Shown here in pieces: positions 40,838-48,617 of a stretch of 57,577 bases of DNA; position 1 is the stretch's first letter; each line of letters opens with the position of its first letter. Both the position numbers and the translations under genes were made by a program. Source of the DNA: Rossellomorea vietnamensis (GTDB lineage Bacteria > Bacillota > Bacilli > Bacillales > Bacillaceae_B); contig NZ_VTEH01000028.1 of the NCBI RefSeq assembly GCF_008180615.1, positions 1-57,577 of the forward strand, in the 5' to 3' direction. The notes beneath the pieces are model-generated. The model was not told the origin of the DNA, ran no database searches, and saw only the letters and a program-made list of their open reading frames with translations.

Positions 40838-41680
40838 ATGCAGTATATAATTTATTGTGATGAATCCGAGAAAACTGGGAAATTTTACGGAAATTTTTAT
40901 GGTGGTGCTCTTGTCCGTTCAACTGATTTCCATATTGTGAAAAATACACTTGAAGATAAAAAAGTTTCCCTGAATCTGTTAGGTGAAGTGAAATGGCAAA
41001 AAGTCACTCCTAATTATTTGGAGAAGTATGTGTAATTAATGGATTGTTTCTTTGATTTTATTCAAAACGATTTAGTGAAGATTAGAATTATGTTCACTCA
41101 TAATAGATACCTGGCCACAAACTTGTCTAAGGAACAAAGGGATAAAGAGTATTTTTTATTATATTATCAATTTTTCAAACATGCATTTGGCCTTAAGTAT
41201 TCAAATAATACTAGTAATCTGATTTCTTTATACATTTTCTTTGATCAGCTCCCTGATACCAAACAAAAAAATAAAGAATTTATTGATTATATTCATTCCT
41301 TACAATATGGAGAAGAATTTAGAGAAGCAAAGTTAGTTTTCAAAAGTAAAGAAGACATTGCAGAAGCTGTTTCACATAAGCATGTAATTCTGCAGTGTTT
41401 GGATATCGTTCTAGGGGCCATGGAGTTTAGGTTGAATGAAAAACACAAGGTAAAACCAGAAGGGCAGAGGGTTCGAGGGAAAAGAACTATCGCCAAAGAA
41501 AAGCTATATAAGCACATAAATGCTCGCATAAGAGATATTTATCCGAATTTCAATATAGGCGAAACGACTGGTAAGGGTGAGGGCATATCTAGTTACTGGG
41601 ATCACCCTTACAGGCATTGGAAGTTCCAGCCTTCTACTCGTAAGCTGAACACAGATTATGTAAGTAAATATAAGAAATGA
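40838..41680 (+). pseudogene. DUF3800 protein interrupted by one nonsense codon
   Basis: One frame encodes a 280-residue DUF3800 protein except for TAA at 41033. The N-terminus has the acidic IIYCDESEKTGKFYGNFYGG motif (Asp-Glu-Ser), and the C-terminal part has HVILQCLDIVLGAMEFRLN, the second conserved acidic site. DUF3800 is an RNase H-like family often found in defence and mobile regions. Reading frame 41039-41680 has an ATG two codons after the stop, but no ribosome binding site, so a full-length product needs readthrough. A TATAAT box lies near 40800. Confidence 0.75.
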
Positions 41681-41747
41681 GCCCCCTCTTTTCTACTAAG
41701 TAGCCTACGTGGCACGTAAGCCTTCGAAAAGAACAAGCTCATTTCTT
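41672..41747 (+). terminator. Nested hairpin at the end of the DUF3800 gene
   Basis: Outer perfect 11-bp stem AAGAAATGAGC / GCTCATTTCTT, second stem TCTTTTC / GAAAAGA, inner hairpin TACGT-GGC-ACGTA. The tail is TCTTAATAATTATTTTC. It overlaps the DUF3800 stop. The structure is more elaborate than a plain terminator. Confidence 0.6.
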
Positions 41748-41865
41748 TCTTAATAATTATTTTCACCTTTATTATAACTAATAATCAAAAAAACACAACA
41801 ATTTTATTGTAAAAAAGTTGGAAATGTAATATAATTTGAAATTTTATGCTAAGCAAATACGGGTT

Positions 41866-41919
41866 CAGGGCCTGACCCTCCAGCACACTAACGTATTAAC
41901 GTATCGGAGGTAAGGCCCC
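41866..41919. repeat. REP-like GGGTCAGGCC element 10
   Basis: CAGGGCCTGACCCTCC, AGCACACTAACGTATTAACG, TATCGGAGGTAAGGCCCC. Confidence 0.85.
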
Positions 41920-41928
41920 TTTATATTA

Positions 41929-41962
41929 TCGGCAAATGTGGAACGTCACTGTGACATAAAAA
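41929..41962 (+). repeat. Double-palindrome dispersed element, copy 5
   Basis: TCGGCAAATGTGGAACGTC then ACTGTGACATAAAAA; the GTCACTGTGAC palindrome is intact. It lies only 10 bp from REP-like element 10 and 24 bp before the riboswitch promoter. Confidence 0.75.
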
Positions 41963-41985
41963 TAATTAAAAATTCAAAAAACATA

Positions 41986-42014
41986 TTGCGCACATTTAAT
42001 TTTGATGATAATAT
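41986..42014 (+). promoter_or_regulatory. Sigma-A promoter of the S-box transporter operon
   Basis: TTGCGC (41986-41991), 17-bp spacer, TAATAT (42009-42014), 39 bp before the riboswitch aptamer. Confidence 0.6.
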
Positions 42015-42052
42015 TCAGCACAGGTAATTAAAATTGAAAAGCAAGCTTTCAA

Positions 42053-42216
42053 CTCTTATCGAGAGCAGGCGGAGGGATTTGGCCCGATGAAGCCCAGCAA
42101 CCGACCGTAATTCCGTTGTGAAACGGGGCGCTAGCAAGTTTTGCGCCGGTATGTAAATACCTTAAGGCACGGTGCTAATTCCAACAGAAAAGATATTCTT
42201 TTCTGGGAGATAAGAG
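42053..42216 (+). promoter_or_regulatory. SAM-I (S-box) riboswitch aptamer
   Basis: P1 is CTCTTATC (42053-42060) with GATAAGAG (42209-42216). Core consensus is present: GAGAGCAGGCGGAGGGA, GGCCCGATGAAGCCCAGCAA, GGCACGGTGCTAATTCC and AACAGA...GGGAGATAAG. Binding of S-adenosylmethionine stabilises P1 and lets the downstream terminator form, so the operon is on when methionine/SAM is low. Confidence 0.97.
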
Positions 42217-42242
42217 GTATGGAGATTTGATACATAATCTTC

Positions 42243-42275
42243 AGCCTCTTTCTCTATGGAGAAAGAGGCTTTTTT
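42243..42275 (+). terminator. Riboswitch expression-platform terminator
   Basis: AGCCTCTTTCTC / GAGAAAGAGGCT with a 4-nt loop and T-run. The 3' P1 strand AAGAGG (42212-42217) can pair with CCTCTT (42245-42250) as antiterminator. Confidence 0.95.
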
Positions 42276-42358
42276 ATATCTAAAAAGGAGTGATAGGCAG
42301 GCCAGCAGCAATAAATTCAAAGCAAAAGCATTAAAAAAAACACTAAAGGAGAGAGAAA

Positions 42359-43441
42359 ATGATGAATAAAACGTGGAGCTTTTTACTGAGTATGATTATA
42401 GTTGCCCTGCTTATAGCCGGGTGCCAGCCAAAGACAGGCGTCACCACCGAAGGAGAGGCGGCAGCCAATGAAACCAATAGTGATAACCAGCTTGCCAATA
42501 AAAAAGTCGCTTTAATTATGCAGCAAAATCTTGGTACGTTTTCTGCTCAATATATTGACGGTGTAAAGGAGCAGGTGACGAAATTCGGTGGAACGACGAC
42601 AGTATTTACTTCTGATGGGGACCTGGCTAAAATGTCTTCCAACCTGGACGCAGCGATCAACCAGGAATTTGATGCGATTCTAATAGACCATGGCACGAAA
42701 GAAGCATTGGCGGCCGGAGTAAAAAAAGCAATTGAGAAAGAAATTCCAGTCGTTGCCTTTGACGCTGAGATAAGTGAACCTGGTGTAACCGTGCTTGAAC
42801 AGGGTGATCAGCAGATGGCCGAGAGCACTCTTGAGAAGCTGGTTGAGGACTCAAATGGAAACGCAAATATCGTAAAAATCTGGGTCGCCGGCTTTGCCCC
42901 GATGGAGCGAAGACAAGTCGCCTATAAGGAATTCCTTGAAGAGAACACGGGGATTGAAGAAGTTGCTGCATTTGGAGCAGCAACGCAGAATACGGCTTTG
43001 GATACACAATCACAAATGGAAGCGATTCTGAAGCAGTATCCGGAGGAAGGGCAGATTACAGCGGTTTGGGCAGCATGGGATGAATTTGCCAAAGGAGCCG
43101 TTCGTGCTATCCAGCAGGCCGGCCGGACAGATATCAAAGTGTACGGAATCGATATGAGTGATGAAGATCTGCAAATGATTCAGGACAAAAATTCTCCTTG
43201 GGTGGCAACTGCAGCCGTTGATCCTAAGGATATTGGCAGAATTCAGGTTCGCTATGCTTATCAAAAATTATCCGGAGAAGAGACTCCAGACAATGTTAAA
43301 TTAACACCGGTGTTCGTTTCAAAAGATGACCTGCCGGAAGAGCCAATCACAACTGCGGAGCTGAATGAGTATGTGGAAGGCTGGGGCAACAGCGACCAGG
43401 GATATACCGAAACGCTGAAGGAATTGGAAGATGGCAAATAA
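42359..43441 (+). CDS. Sugar-type ABC transporter substrate-binding lipoprotein (SAM-regulated)
   Basis: The 360-aa protein of the RbsB/periplasmic-binding-protein type I family has signal peptide and lipobox (ALLIAGCQP), then KVALIMQQNLGTFSAQYIDG, INQEFDAILIDHGTKEALAA, IPVVAFDAEISEPGVTVLEQ, VWAAWDEFAKGAVRAIQQAG and VYGIDMSDEDLQMI. The ribosome binding site AAAGGAGAG is close to tandem ATGs. Control by an S-box makes a methionine-salvage substrate likely, 5-methylthioribose being my first guess; this is inference. Confidence 0.9.
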   Translation: MMNKTWSFLLSMIIVALLIAGCQPKTGVTTEGEAAANETNSDNQLANKKVALIMQQNLGTFSAQYIDGVKEQVTKFGGTTTVFTSDGDLAKMSSNLDAAINQEFDAILIDHGTKEALAAGVKKAIEKEIPVVAFDAEISEPGVTVLEQGDQQMAESTLEKLVEDSNGNANIVKIWVAGFAPMERRQVAYKEFLEENTGIEEVAAFGAATQNTALDTQSQMEAILKQYPEEGQITAVWAAWDEFAKGAVRAIQQAGRTDIKVYGIDMSDEDLQMIQDKNSPWVATAAVDPKDIGRIQVRYAYQKLSGEETPDNVKLTPVFVSKDDLPEEPITTAELNEYVEGWGNSDQGYTETLKELEDGK

Positions 43442-43510
43442 TATATGGACGACATTAGGCTGCCGGGATGAAAGGCCGCCTGATGTTTTCCTTTGAAAGG
43501 AGGAAACGTG

Positions 43511-45046
43511 ATGGGTGCATCACTTCTTGAAATGAGAAATATCTCTAAGAGCTTTGGTGCAGTAAGAGCGTTGAAGGGAGCTGGACTGCATTTGGCCTCT
43601 GGTGAAGTACATGCTTTACTGGGAGCCAATGGTGCAGGAAAGAGTACGCTTATCAAGATTTTGTCAGGTGCTTACAGCCATGATGAAGGAGATATTTATC
43701 TTGATGGAAAGCCAGTCAGCATCCATTCTCCTAAAGAAGCTAAGGATCTGGGCATCCACTGTGTGTACCAGGAGGTGGATACGGCATTAGTGCCGCAGCT
43801 TACAGTCGCGGAAAATATCCTGCTTGATTTCTTTGCCGGAGAAAGCGGCTTTTTCATCTCAAAAAAGAAGCAGAGACGAAAAGCGGAAGAAATTCTGGCG
43901 CTCCTAAATGAAGAAGGAATACTCGTAGACCAATATGTCTCCCAATTGACACTCGCTCAAAAGCAAATGGTGCTGATAGCCAGAGGGTTGGTCAAAGAAG
44001 CCGGCATCATCATTCTGGATGAACCGACGGCCCCGCTGTCGATCGAGGAAACAAAGTACCTTTTTAACATGGTGAGAAAGCTGAAGACTAGAGGGGTGGG
44101 CATCATCTTCATTTCCCACCGGCTGCCGGAAGTATTTGAAATCAGTGACCGCATTACCGTCATGAGAGACGGTGCAACCATTGCGACGGTAAAAACAAGG
44201 GAAGCTTCTCATAAGCAAATTGTGGAAGCCATGCTTGGCAAAGACCTTGTAATCACAGAAAAACAAAAAACGGTACCTGGGAAGAAACTGTTAGAAGTCG
44301 ATGGGATAAGTGATGGCGGGTTAGTGAAAAATGTCAGTCTTTCGGTTTCAAGAGGAGAAATCGTAGGAGTCGCAGGGCTGGTGGGAGCAGGAAAGACAGA
44401 GCTGTCACGAATACTGTTCGGCCTTACGAAGACAGAATCAGGTGAAATAACGATGAATGGGAAAAGGGGTCCCTTTAAAAGTCCGGCGGATGCGATACGT
44501 GCCGGTGTGGTTTTAATCCCGGAAGAAAGGAGGAAAGAGGGATTGTTTATCAATGAGTCGATCCAACATAACCTCTCTTTCCCGCATCTAAAATCGTTTT
44601 CCTCTTTCCTTTTCATGAATAGAAAATCGGAAAAACTCCATGCGGAAAAAATCATTAAAAACCTGGGTGTTAAAACAGGCGGAAGCACTGACCCGGTTCT
44701 TCATTTAAGCGGCGGAAACCAGCAGAAGGTGGCGATCGGAAAATGGATTGGAGCAGACAGTGACCTCTATCTCTTCGATGAACCGACCAAAGGCGTGGAC
44801 ATTGGTGCAAAGAAGGAAATCTTCGACCTTATCCAAAGCCTGGCGGACGAGGGGAAGGGCATTCTCTATCTAACGAGTGAAATCTCAGAAATCCTGACTG
44901 TCTCAGACCGGATCTTAGTGATGTATGACGGGATGATTGTAAAAGAATTTTCAAGAGAAGAGGCCTCACAAGAAAAAATCCTGCTTTATGCGAGCGGGGG
45001 AAAGGAGGAAAACGATGAGCAGCCAAGTGTTTCAGTTTGTATATAA
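43511..45046 (+). CDS. Sugar-type ABC transporter ATPase (RbsA/MglA-like, two ABC domains)
   Basis: The 511-aa protein carries two nucleotide-binding domains. First: Walker A GANGAGKST (about 38-46), signature region QLTLAQKQMVLIARGL (degenerate), Walker B GIIILDEPTAPLS. Second: degenerate Walker A GLVGAGKTE (about 290), signature LHLSGGNQQK, Walker B LYLFDEPTKGVD. This asymmetric pattern is typical of the CUT2 family. ATG at 43511 is chosen because AAAGGAGG lies 7 nt upstream. Its end overlaps the permease start by 32 bp. Confidence 0.95.
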   Translation: MGASLLEMRNISKSFGAVRALKGAGLHLASGEVHALLGANGAGKSTLIKILSGAYSHDEGDIYLDGKPVSIHSPKEAKDLGIHCVYQEVDTALVPQLTVAENILLDFFAGESGFFISKKKQRRKAEEILALLNEEGILVDQYVSQLTLAQKQMVLIARGLVKEAGIIILDEPTAPLSIEETKYLFNMVRKLKTRGVGIIFISHRLPEVFEISDRITVMRDGATIATVKTREASHKQIVEAMLGKDLVITEKQKTVPGKKLLEVDGISDGGLVKNVSLSVSRGEIVGVAGLVGAGKTELSRILFGLTKTESGEITMNGKRGPFKSPADAIRAGVVLIPEERRKEGLFINESIQHNLSFPHLKSFSSFLFMNRKSEKLHAEKIIKNLGVKTGGSTDPVLHLSGGNQQKVAIGKWIGADSDLYLFDEPTKGVDIGAKKEIFDLIQSLADEGKGILYLTSEISEILTVSDRILVMYDGMIVKEFSREEASQEKILLYASGGKEENDEQPSVSVCI

Positions 45047-46034
45047 ATATGGTGCCATCCTATTGATGGCGCTGATTTTGATTTATTTCAGCATCGTGAA
45101 CCCGGCATTTTTTTCTTACAGTAATATATCCGATATTCTGCGTTCCATTTCCATTGTCACCCTGCTCGCTCTAGGAGTGACATTCACCCTGATAGTGGAC
45201 GGATTTGATTTATCGGTAGGATCCACAATGTCCCTTGCGACGGTCATAACCGCTTCTTTGATGGTATGGTTTCAGCTCCCGCTTTGGGCAGTCCTGATCC
45301 TCCCGATTTTGGCGGGCGCTGCGGTGGGGCTCTTTAACTCCCTTCTTATTGTAAAAATTAAAATACCCGATCTGCTGGCAACCTTAGGGGTCATGTATAT
45401 CATTTCCGGGCTGCACCGCACATACACGGAGGGATATTCTATCTACAGCCACATGGAACTGACAACAGGAGGAAAGGCACCCGGGGAGTTCTATCAAAGC
45501 TTCCTTTGGATCGGGCAGGGAAGGCTATGGGGAATTCCTGTACCTGTAATCTTAATGCTGGTATTGGTGGCTGCTGTTTACGTGATATTGAATAAAACCC
45601 GGTGGGGAAGAATCCTGTACATGACCGGGGGGAATGCAGAAGCAGCCCGGCTGTCAGGAATTAACGTAAAAAAGGTGAAAACCCTTGCTTATGTCGTTTC
45701 CGGCATATTTGCATCGCTGGCAGGAATTCTTTTTACAGCGAGGGTTGGCTCGGGACAAATAGATTCAGGGGCTTCCTTGCTGATGGAGGCTGTAGCCGCT
45801 GTCTTCGTCGGATTCTCCGTTCTTGGAGCGGGAAAACCCAATGCATTAGGAACTTTCTTCGGAGCAGCTTTAATAGGAGTGCTCCTCAATGGGCTGACCA
45901 TGCTGAATTTACCATACTACGCATTTGAAATTGTAAAAGGTACCGTTCTTGTTCTTGCGCTTACGGTTACGTATTTTCGGCTTAGTGCGAAAAGATCAGT
46001 GCGTACGAAAGTGCAAATGAAGAGTGCTGGTTGA
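45015..46034 (+). CDS. Sugar-type ABC transporter permease (RbsC-like)
   Basis: The 339-aa membrane protein with about ten helices: FVYKYGAILLMALILIYFSI, TFTLIVDGFDLSVGSTMSLA (the conserved GxDLSVG loop), PDLLATLGVMYIISGLHRTY, TGGNAEAARLSGINVKKVKT (EAA-like loop) and GAGKPNALGTFFGAALIGVL. It forms the channel with the upstream ATPase. AAAGGAGG lies before the ATG inside the atpase gene's end, so the two are coupled. No metabolic gene follows. Confidence 0.95.
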   Translation: MSSQVFQFVYKYGAILLMALILIYFSIVNPAFFSYSNISDILRSISIVTLLALGVTFTLIVDGFDLSVGSTMSLATVITASLMVWFQLPLWAVLILPILAGAAVGLFNSLLIVKIKIPDLLATLGVMYIISGLHRTYTEGYSIYSHMELTTGGKAPGEFYQSFLWIGQGRLWGIPVPVILMLVLVAAVYVILNKTRWGRILYMTGGNAEAARLSGINVKKVKTLAYVVSGIFASLAGILFTARVGSGQIDSGASLLMEAVAAVFVGFSVLGAGKPNALGTFFGAALIGVLLNGLTMLNLPYYAFEIVKGTVLVLALTVTYFRLSAKRSVRTKVQMKSAG

Positions 46035-46052
46035 TGATTGGCAGATGAAAAT

Positions 46053-46107
46053 AAGGCCTGATCCCCAGTACACGAACGTATTTACTTGTTGGGGGTCAGG
46101 CCTTTTT
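46053..46107. repeat. REP-like GGGTCAGGCC element 11
   Basis: AAGGCCTGATCCCC, AGTACACGAACGTATTTACT, TGTTGGGGGTCAGGCCTTTTTTAT. With its T-run it can serve as the terminator of the transporter operon. Confidence 0.85.
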
Positions 46108-46120
46108 TATTTATTAGCAT

Positions 46121-46155
46121 TCGACGAATATTGGGATGTGGCTGTAACATTAAAT
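46121..46155 (+). repeat. Double-palindrome dispersed element, copy 6 (diverged)
   Basis: TCGACGAATATTGGGATGTG then GCTGTAACATTAAAT. It directly abuts the stop codon of the minus-strand HEPN-like gene, as copy 3 does for the kinase gene. Confidence 0.6.
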
Positions 46156-46877
46156 TACTCAGAACTAAGGTGTTCAATGATAGTTTCATGTCTCATATAT
46201 TCTAATTTTGACATGAAAATTAATGCTCTCAAGAAATATACAAATTCTTTTCTTTCGGTTACATTAACCTCTAAGTTGAATTTCTTCTTATCTTGATAAA
46301 CAATATAAAAAGTAATTTTAGGTCCGTCATTAAATTTGTATTCTAGATCGAAAAATCTAAAGGAATTCTCATTATTTGACCCAATTTGTACATGATAATT
46401 AGAAAGAAACATGGTTATTGTTGATTCTATTACTGAGATAAAAGCTACTACTAAATCATAATAAACTTCAATCTCTTGAATATCTGGAATTTTGTAGTCA
46501 TGTTCCATTTTGTTTCTTATTCTGTTTAGTCTTGAAAGTGATGCTGATTCAATTACACCTATGTCCTTTAAAAAATCCATTTTCTTATCAAACTTTAGGT
46601 TGTTCTTTCTTACTATTGAATACAAACCAAAGTGGTGAAAGAAGGAGTCAAGCTGACAATCTAGTGCTCTTTTTAGATGCGAGAGACAATTGATAATATG
46701 AATTAATTTATCTTTCTTTTGAGTGAAGTTTTCTAGTTCATTTTTTGCGAATTTCAAGAAATCCCTGGGGTGTAAATCGAATGTTGGGTATATAGCGTGT
46801 GTACCTGAAGAAGAGCTAGTCTCTAAATGTTCAATATTATTAATTAGAAAATCTTTTAAAAACACGGCTTTATTCAT
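46155..46877 (-). CDS. HEPN-like protein (RNxxxH motif)
   Basis: The 240-aa protein is not of a family I can name. Its middle part is helical and holds LSRLNRIRNKMEHDYKIPD, with Arg121 and His126 in the Rx4-6H arrangement of HEPN ribonucleases. A beta-type C-terminal part follows (FRFFDLEYKFNDGPKITFYI). AAAGGAGG lies before the ATG. No nucleotidyltransferase partner is adjacent. HEPN proteins often cleave RNA in toxin-antitoxin or defence settings; the AT-rich surroundings fit that. Confidence 0.6.
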   Translation of the reverse strand: MNKAVFLKDFLINNIEHLETSSSSGTHAIYPTFDLHPRDFLKFAKNELENFTQKKDKLIHIINCLSHLKRALDCQLDSFFHHFGLYSIVRKNNLKFDKKMDFLKDIGVIESASLSRLNRIRNKMEHDYKIPDIQEIEVYYDLVVAFISVIESTITMFLSNYHVQIGSNNENSFRFFDLEYKFNDGPKITFYIVYQDKKKFNLEVNVTERKEFVYFLRALIFMSKLEYMRHETIIEHLSSE

Positions 46878-47022
46878 TTTTATCTTCCTCCTTTCTAAAA
46901 TAATATGAATATCTTACCATGTAGTGGATCAGGATAGGGAAACATTTATTCTTATTTCTTTATATTGGCCGAGAATAAACAAAGGCAGTTGTTGAGTAGG
47001 CTCTGGAAAAATCCTATTTTTA

Positions 47023-47054
47023 TTCGTGAACACTTCTACAAGATAACTCACGAA
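47023..47054. promoter_or_regulatory. Inverted repeat upstream of the parA-like operon
   Basis: TTCGTGA / TCACGAA arms separated by 18 bp, in the 478-bp gene-free stretch 46878-47355. It could be a binding site linked to the ParA operon. I see nothing else in the stretch. Confidence 0.25.
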
Positions 47055-47355
47055 AATATACTGCTAAGTATGAACTAGTTCCTACTTAATTATCAAATTA
47101 GCGTAACTGGGAAATACATAAGGTTGATTGCAACTAAATTCAAGAATAGGGCAGATGTGACATTATCAACTTTTTGAAATGTAATGGCTACCTACCTTAT
47201 CTAAAATTATTAACCAAACAATATACTACAATTTTATTCACAAATAAGGTCTCATTAGGACTAGGCCTGTATCTTAATTACAATTTATATGTTTTGAAAA
47301 AGTTTGATTTATGAGATAATTACTTTGAATTTTGTGACCATTGGAGGATGAATTA

Positions 47356-48243
47356 ATGTATCAACAAATAGAATTACCGTTCGAAAAAAGAGGGAAAAAT
47401 GGAAAAATCGTGTCTTTTATAAATATGAAAGGTGGAGTGGGCAAAACAACTCTAAGCGTTGGAGTTGCTGACTTCTTAGCGCATTATAGAGGGGATACTA
47501 ATTTAAAAGTATTAATAATTGATGCTGATCCACAATTTAATGCAACACAAGCTTTATTAGATAGTTATTACGAGGGTGATTATTTTAAAGATATTTTGCC
47601 AGTGGAGAAAACAATTAATAAGTTATTTAAGCCTCAAGTACAATTCTCTCAACAATATCAATCTCCTTCTCCTGAGGAAATGATTATACAACTTTCAAGT
47701 AATTTACATATAGTTTGTGGTGACTTAAGTCTAGTTCTAGCAAATAAATCAAGTGATTATACACATATTAAGAGACTGAAAAGATTCATAAAAGATAATA
47801 GTCTTAGAGAAATTTACGATTTGATAATTATTGATTGTCCACCAACGTTAACGATATATACAGATAGTGCCTTATTTGCATCAGACTATTACCTAATTCC
47901 AAACCGAATTGATAGGTATTCAATAATTGGTATATCATCATTACAAAAGGCAATTGGAAATTTAACAGGAGAAGAGGATATCAATTTAGAATGTTTAGGT
48001 TTAATTTACACTATTCTTGATGATGAATTGACCCAAAAGCAACAAGAGATGAAGGATAGTTTTGAAGCAAAAGAAGAAGTTCAACAAATATATATATTTA
48101 CCTCTTATACTAGTAATGTAAAGGATATTCAAGTAGGAAAGCAAGGCCCAATTCCGACTAGGTATAAGAAATCTAGAGAAGATTTAGAAGATATTTGTGC
48201 AGAGCTTATAGATAGAATAGAACAAGGAGTTAGTGATGAATGA
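47356..48243 (+). CDS. ParA/Soj-family ATPase of a three-gene accessory operon
   Basis: The 295-aa deviant-Walker ATPase: VSFINMKGGVGKTTLSVGVA (Walker A with the signature Lys), VLIIDADPQFNATQAL, YDLIIIDCPPTLTIYTDSAL. The C-terminal half is helical and charged. TTGGAGG lies 9 nt before the ATG at 47356. It is followed by two small unknown genes with overlapping starts and no ParB or segregation locus, so partition of a plasmid is unlikely; a membrane- or DNA-surface sensing role in a defence-type operon is more plausible but unproven. Confidence 0.85.
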   Translation: MYQQIELPFEKRGKNGKIVSFINMKGGVGKTTLSVGVADFLAHYRGDTNLKVLIIDADPQFNATQALLDSYYEGDYFKDILPVEKTINKLFKPQVQFSQQYQSPSPEEMIIQLSSNLHIVCGDLSLVLANKSSDYTHIKRLKRFIKDNSLREIYDLIIIDCPPTLTIYTDSALFASDYYLIPNRIDRYSIIGISSLQKAIGNLTGEEDINLECLGLIYTILDDELTQKQQEMKDSFEAKEEVQQIYIFTSYTSNVKDIQVGKQGPIPTRYKKSREDLEDICAELIDRIEQGVSDE

Positions 48244-48617
48244 ATAGTAAGCTAAACTATTATAGAAGCGAGCTAAAGTCCAAGAATGTTCCCAAGTATA
48301 AGCTGATAGGTATCACAACAGAACTTATCTTGAATACCTCTATTTTTTTAAAAAATGAGGATATAATTCCTTTTTTAGACGCCGTTTATAATCTTACTTA
48401 TAAAGAATATATTATTAAATCTAGAACAATGATACTTGCTAGGACAGCTAGGGATATTTATAAAATGGAAAACAAAGAGTACGAGTCTGCAAGAAAAAGG
48501 TTGCTAGACTTTGTAAGTATTTACTTAGAGAAGTCTGCTCATATAAATGAAATGAAAAACTCTTCAAATAATGATTTTAGTAAATGGATGGATGGAATTA
48601 AAGATGGGCACAATTGA
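48240..48617 (+). CDS. Hypothetical helical protein, second gene of the ParA operon
   Basis: The 125-aa protein starts at ATG overlapping the ParA stop (ATGA). It is all-helical and basic (KLNYYRSELKSKNVPKYKLI, YKEYIIKSRTMILARTARDI, KEYESARKRLLDFVSIYLEK). No known motif. Coupled translation with both neighbours suggests a complex with the ATPase or with the third protein, for example as an adaptor or antitoxin. Confidence 0.7.
   Translation: MNSKLNYYRSELKSKNVPKYKLIGITTELILNTSIFLKNEDIIPFLDAVYNLTYKEYIIKSRTMILARTARDIYKMENKEYESARKRLLDFVSIYLEKSAHINEMKNSSNNDFSKWMDGIKDGHN

Noticed and set aside
47356..48243. Plasmid partition locus
   Set aside because: No ParB, no iteron or centromere repeats and no replication gene nearby.
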